Assembly (NCBI GenBank): GCA_039917655.1 | Contig: JBDSJC010000058.1 | Coordinates: 1-8,292, forward strand | Length of the DNA: 8,292 nucleotides | Reading direction: 5' to 3' | From: PNKC01 sp039917655 | GTDB taxonomy: Bacteria; Chloroflexota; Dehalococcoidia; Tepidiformales; Tepidiformaceae | Translations under genes and position numbers: made by a program | Notes under the pieces: generated by a model | Databases searched by the model: none | Told to the model about the DNA's origin: nothing | Seen by the model: the letters and a program-made list of their open reading frames with translations, nothing else | Shown here: positions 5,279 through 8,292 of the stretch, in pieces | Layout: each line of letters begins with the position of its first letter | Numbering within the stretch: the stretch's first letter is position 1

Positions 5279-6710
5279 ACTGATTGCGGCGCTGACGGAG
5301 ATCGTCGGCGAACGCAACGTTCTCTGGCGGCCTGAAGACCTGATCGTCTACGAGTTCGACGGTACCGTGGAAACGCAGCGGCCGCACGCTGTGGTCTTTC
5401 CGGAGAGCGCGGCCGAGACTGCGCGAATCGTGCGTCTGTGCAACGGCTGGCGCCTGCCAATGACGCCGCGAGGAGCTGGCACCGGACTGAGCGGCGGATC
5501 AGTGCCTCACCGGCGGGGCGTCGTCATCGCCACGGCGCGGATGCGCCGGATCCTTGAAATCGACGCCGCCAATCGCATCGCCGTGGTCGAACCGGGCGTG
5601 CCGAATATCCAGCTGTCAGAAGCGGTTGCCCACCTCGGCCTGTTCTATGCGCCCGACCCGAGCAGCCAGAAAGCGTGCACGATCGGCGGCAATGTGGCCG
5701 AAAACGCGGGCGGCCCACACTGCCTCGCCCTCGGCGTGACGACAAACCACGTTCTCGGGCTCGAAGTGGTGACGGCTGCGGGGGACATTACCTGGCTCGG
5801 CGGCCGCGTCCCAGACGCGTTCGGCTACGACCTGCGAGGCGCGTTTATCGGCTCAGAAGGCACGCTTGGCGTGGCGACGAAGATCGTGGTCAGGCTGACC
5901 CCGTTGCCCGAGACAGTGGCCACGCTGCTGGCGATCTTCGATTCGGTCGAGCAGGCCAGCCTTGCGGTCTCCTCGATCATCTCGGCGGGAATGGTGCCGG
6001 CAGCAATGGAGATGATGGACCGGCTCACGCTCCAGGCTGCGGAGGCGGGGCTACAGTGTGGCTACCCGCCTGATGCAGGGGCCGTGCTGCTCGTTGAACT
6101 CGATGGCATCGATGAGGAGGTGCAGGGCCACGTGGCGCGGGCGCGTGCCGAGTGCCTGGAGCATGGCGCGACGGAGGTGCGGCTGGCGCTGGACGCCGCT
6201 GAGCGCGAACTGCTGTGGAAGGGGCGTAAAGGCGCGATCGGATCGCTGGGACGCATCATGCCAAACTACTACATCCTCGATGGTGTGGTCCCGCGCTCCA
6301 AGCTGGTCCAGGTGATGCGCGAAGTGAATGAAATCAGCGAGCGGTACGCGTTGCCGGTGGCGAACGTGTTCCACGCCGGCGATGGCAATCTGCATCCGCT
6401 GTTGCTCTTCGATGACCGCGTGCCCGGCGCCCACGCGACCGTGCTGAAGGCCGGCGCCGAAATGATGCGCGCTTGCGTCGATGCTGGCGGGGCACTTTCA
6501 GGTGAGCACGGCATCGGCTTCGAGAAGCAGCAGTTCATGCCCTGGCTTTATTCGCCGGTTGACCTGGAGAACATGGCGCGGGTGCGCTCGGTCTTCGGCA
6601 ACAACGGCGACTTTAACCCCTGCAAGCTTCTGCCCGCGGGTACAGGCTGCGGGGAAATGCTGAACCACAGTGCAGCTGTCCGCGCCGCGGGCCCCGATGC
6701 GTATGTCTGA
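5262..6710 (+). CDS. glcD: FAD-linked oxidase subunit GlcD (glycolate oxidase / D-lactate dehydrogenase family)
   Basis: The protein is 482 aa, matching GlcD (about 500). The PCMH-type FAD-binding domain covers roughly residues 40-215. Its marks are GAGTGLSGG (71-79), DPSSQ with IGGN (132-144), ENAGG, and GSEGTLG. The C-terminal oxidase domain follows, with HAGDGNLHP (371-379) and GEHGIG (414-419), which carry the conserved active-site histidines, and ends FNPCKLLP plus a short tail. The subunit oxidizes a 2-hydroxyacid such as glycolate to glyoxylate and passes electrons on through GlcE/GlcF. D-lactate is an alternative substrate that the sequence cannot exclude. The start ATG 5262 is the first codon that gives the family N-terminus. 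It lies inside fur with no strong ribosome binding site, so coupling to fur translation is likely. Upstream extension in this frame is only the shadow of fur. Confidence 0.93.
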   Translation: MPTRRELIAALTEIVGERNVLWRPEDLIVYEFDGTVETQRPHAVVFPESAAETARIVRLCNGWRLPMTPRGAGTGLSGGSVPHRRGVVIATARMRRILEIDAANRIAVVEPGVPNIQLSEAVAHLGLFYAPDPSSQKACTIGGNVAENAGGPHCLALGVTTNHVLGLEVVTAAGDITWLGGRVPDAFGYDLRGAFIGSEGTLGVATKIVVRLTPLPETVATLLAIFDSVEQASLAVSSIISAGMVPAAMEMMDRLTLQAAEAGLQCGYPPDAGAVLLVELDGIDEEVQGHVARARAECLEHGATEVRLALDAAERELLWKGRKGAIGSLGRIMPNYYILDGVVPRSKLVQVMREVNEISERYALPVANVFHAGDGNLHPLLLFDDRVPGAHATVLKAGAEMMRACVDAGGALSGEHGIGFEKQQFMPWLYSPVDLENMARVRSVFGNNGDFNPCKLLPAGTGCGEMLNHSAAVRAAGPDAYV

Positions 6711-7887
6711 CGTCGTTGCGGGCATCGTGTCCACAATCGCCGGGAAGAATCCGGCAGCCACGCACCGTCCGGAGACCGTGGGGGAGCTCGCCGCGCTCTT
6801 CCGTGAACGCGATGGCCTAACGCTTGTGCCCGTCGGCGGAGGGACGCGGCTCGAATTGGGAAATGCACCAGCGGCGCCGTTTGCGATCGTGGACCTCTCG
6901 GCCGTGCTCGCCGGCGAGATTCAGCACGAGGCCGCCGACCTCACGGTAGTTGTGCCCGCAGGCGCGACCATCGCCGAGATCAACAGCGTGCTGACGGCGG
7001 AAGGGCAATGGCTACCGCTGGACCCGCCGCACCCCGAGCGCGCGACCATTGGCGGTGTGCTGGCGGTTGGGGCTGCCGGCTCGCTGCGCACGCGCTACGG
7101 CCTGCCGCGTGACCTGGTGCTCGGAATGACCGTCCTTCGTGCGGATGGCGAACTGGTAAAGGCGGGCGGCAGGGTAGTCAAGAACGTGACAGGCTACGAC
7201 CTGATGCGGCTCTGGTGCGGTTCGCTGGGCACTATCGGCGTCATCACCGAGGTGGCGTTGCGGGTGCTCCCGGTACAAAAGACAATTGACTTGGAGGTGG
7301 GTTTCGCCTATCTCGACCGCGCCACGGCACTGGCCGAGCGGCTCTACCGGGCGGATATCCGAGCCCATGTCCTCTCGGTCTTTCGCGAAGACGGCGAGTG
7401 GCGGCTGCTCGCGCGCGTCCCCGAGGCGGCGGTGGCGAAAGCAACGCTCCTGCTTCCCGGAGCGCTGCCCACGCCCGGAGATTCTCGCAGGTACGAAGCG
7501 CTGCGCGACGCAGGATTCGCGGCCGACGACGTGCTGACTCTCCGCGTGGCATGCCTGCCGACGAGTGTCGCCCACGTGGCTGCTGCGCTGGACGCTTTGC
7601 GCACTGCCTCGCTGATGGTTGAACCGGTGGCTGGCGCGATGAAGGCGGCGTGGACGGCGGCTGAACTTCCTCCCCTGCGGACCTTCTCTCCAGAACTCGA
7701 CCGGCTGCGAGCGCTGCTGGCGGGGGAGGGTGGGAACGTCGTTGTCGAGCGAATGCCGGACTCGTTTCGCGAGACCGTCGATGCGTGGGGCGATGCACCG
7801 GGATCGTTCGCCATAATGAAGAAGATGAAGGCAGCGTACGATCCGGACGGCCGGCTCAACCGGGGGAGGTTCGTTGGTGGGATCTAG
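6697..7887 (+). CDS. glcE: FAD-binding subunit GlcE of glycolate oxidase
   Basis: The protein is 396 aa from ATG 6697. ATG 6703, two codons later, is equally possible, and an in-frame GTG at 6670 would lengthen the overlap. None has a clear ribosome binding site, and the gene overlaps glcD by 14 bp. A single PCMH-type FAD-binding domain fills the N-terminal half: VPVGGGTRLELG (GGGT at 47-50), LDPPHPERATIGG, then VVKNVTGYDL (TGYD at 165-168) and GSLGTIGVITEVALRVLP. The C-terminal end, YDPDGRLNRGRF, is the family's closing motif. GlcE is the second flavin-domain subunit, required with GlcD and GlcF for activity in characterized systems. It is about 45 residues longer than E. coli GlcE, within the range I know for the family. 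No frame break is seen. Confidence 0.9.
   Translation: MRMSDVVAGIVSTIAGKNPAATHRPETVGELAALFRERDGLTLVPVGGGTRLELGNAPAAPFAIVDLSAVLAGEIQHEAADLTVVVPAGATIAEINSVLTAEGQWLPLDPPHPERATIGGVLAVGAAGSLRTRYGLPRDLVLGMTVLRADGELVKAGGRVVKNVTGYDLMRLWCGSLGTIGVITEVALRVLPVQKTIDLEVGFAYLDRATALAERLYRADIRAHVLSVFREDGEWRLLARVPEAAVAKATLLLPGALPTPGDSRRYEALRDAGFAADDVLTLRVACLPTSVAHVAAALDALRTASLMVEPVAGAMKAAWTAAELPPLRTFSPELDRLRALLAGEGGNVVVERMPDSFRETVDAWGDAPGSFAIMKKMKAAYDPDGRLNRGRFVGGI
7862..7869 (+). promoter_or_regulatory. Strong ribosome binding site supporting the glcF GTG start
   Basis: GGGGGAGG inside the end of glcE lies 7 nt before GTG 7877. This favours GTG 7877 over ATG 7919 as the glcF start. ATG 7919 has a weaker GAGG at 7907-7910. 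Confidence 0.55.
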
Positions 7888-8292
7888 CTTCTGGCCGCGC
7901 CCCGATGAGGCTCCTTCGATGGAGGATATGAGCAAGTGCGTGCACTGCGGGCTGTGCGTGAACGCCTGCCCCACATACGCGATCACGGGGCTGGAGGTGG
8001 AGTCGCCGCGCGGGCGTATCCACCTGGCGCGGGCCGTGGAAGAGGGCCGAATCCCGTTGACTGCCGCTGTCGCCTCGCACTGGGACCTCTGCCTTCAGTG
8101 CCGCGCCTGCGAAGCGGTCTGCCCGAGCGGTGTCCCATACGGCCGGATCATGGAGCATGCGCGCGCCCAGTTGGCCGCCGATCCGCCGTCGCAGCGCTCC
8201 CAGCGGCGGCTGCGGAGAATGTTGCTGCGAAACGTCATTGCCCGGCCGAAGGTGCTTGCAGTGGCGTTCACGCCCGCTCGCTGGTATGCGGG
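7877..8292 (+). CDS. glcF: Iron-sulfur subunit GlcF of glycolate oxidase, N-terminal part (runs off window)
   Basis: The frame is open to the window edge, with 138 complete codons visible of a protein normally about 400-450 aa. Two 4Fe-4S motifs are clear: CVHCGLCVNACP (C21, C24, C27, C31, counted from GTG 7877) and CLQCRACEAVCP (C72, C75, C78, C82). Between them is SPRGRIHLARAV, typical of GlcF and related proteins such as LutA/GlpC-type subunits. The missing C-terminal half should carry the two CCG domains. GlcF carries electrons from the flavin subunits to the quinone pool at the membrane. The start overlaps glcE by 11 bp. ATG 7919 is the alternative and would remove 14 residues. Confidence 0.9.
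   Translation, partial: MGSSFWPRPDEAPSMEDMSKCVHCGLCVNACPTYAITGLEVESPRGRIHLARAVEEGRIPLTAAVASHWDLCLQCRACEAVCPSGVPYGRIMEHARAQLAADPPSQRSQRRLRRMLLRNVIARPKVLAVAFTPARWYA

Noticed and set aside
7012..7986. Long minus-strand open frame (over 320 codons) opposite glcE and the start of glcF
   Set aside because: It is the antisense shadow of GC-rich coding sequence. The translation is rich in Arg/His with no recognizable motif, whereas the + strand frame has full GlcE and GlcF signatures.

Overview
The window is GC-rich (clearly above 60% by eye), densely packed bacterial DNA with every supported gene on the + strand. The gene content suggests a Gram-positive-type or Chloroflexota-like bacterium. The SUF system uses SufS with the zinc protein SufU rather than SufE, carries a small Rieske ferredoxin inside the operon, and ends in a DUF59/SufT-like protein. 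This arrangement is known from Actinobacteria and Chloroflexota. I favour Chloroflexota, because sufS follows the ferredoxin directly with no sufC between them, but the taxonomy is an inference.

Layout. (1) Bases 1-3039 hold the distal part of a suf operon for Fe-S cluster assembly: sufD (5' end outside the window), Rieske ferredoxin, sufS, sufU and a sufT-like gene. They are joined by 1-bp stop/start overlaps, one 26-bp overlap and one 13-bp gap. (2) Bases 3040-3200 are non-coding, with short repeats, a weak hairpin and a clear promoter (TTGGTA-16-TATAAT). The promoter drives a single gene with a TTG start, a member of the isocitrate lyase / PEP mutase superfamily (3201-4013). (3) Bases 4014-4747 hold a vapBC-type toxin-antitoxin module: a Phd/YefM-like antitoxin and a PIN-domain toxin. 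A perfect 12-bp inverted repeat covers the promoter's -10 region and the antitoxin start codon. (4) Bases 4748-8292 hold a Fur-family metalloregulator whose 3' end overlaps glcD, followed by glcE and the start of glcF. These encode the flavin and Fe-S subunits of a glycolate (or D-lactate / other 2-hydroxyacid) oxidase. glcF runs off the right edge.

How they may work together. The two large blocks share iron: one builds Fe-S clusters, and the other places a Fur-type regulator in the same transcription unit as an oxidase whose GlcF subunit carries two 4Fe-4S motifs. Fur control of glycolate oxidation by iron supply is therefore a reasonable hypothesis, but no canonical Fur box is visible. The glycolate oxidase product, glyoxylate, is also a C2 acid handled by isocitrate lyase relatives. 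However, the superfamily member here lacks the isocitrate-lyase-type catalytic cysteine loop, so this link is only suggestive.

The vapB and fur starts both lack a Shine-Dalgarno sequence and lie about 7-8 nt downstream of -10-like hexamers, which suggests leaderless mRNAs. The suf and ICL-like starts, by contrast, mostly have good ribosome binding sites. I see no RNA genes, insertion sequences, CRISPR arrays or origins.
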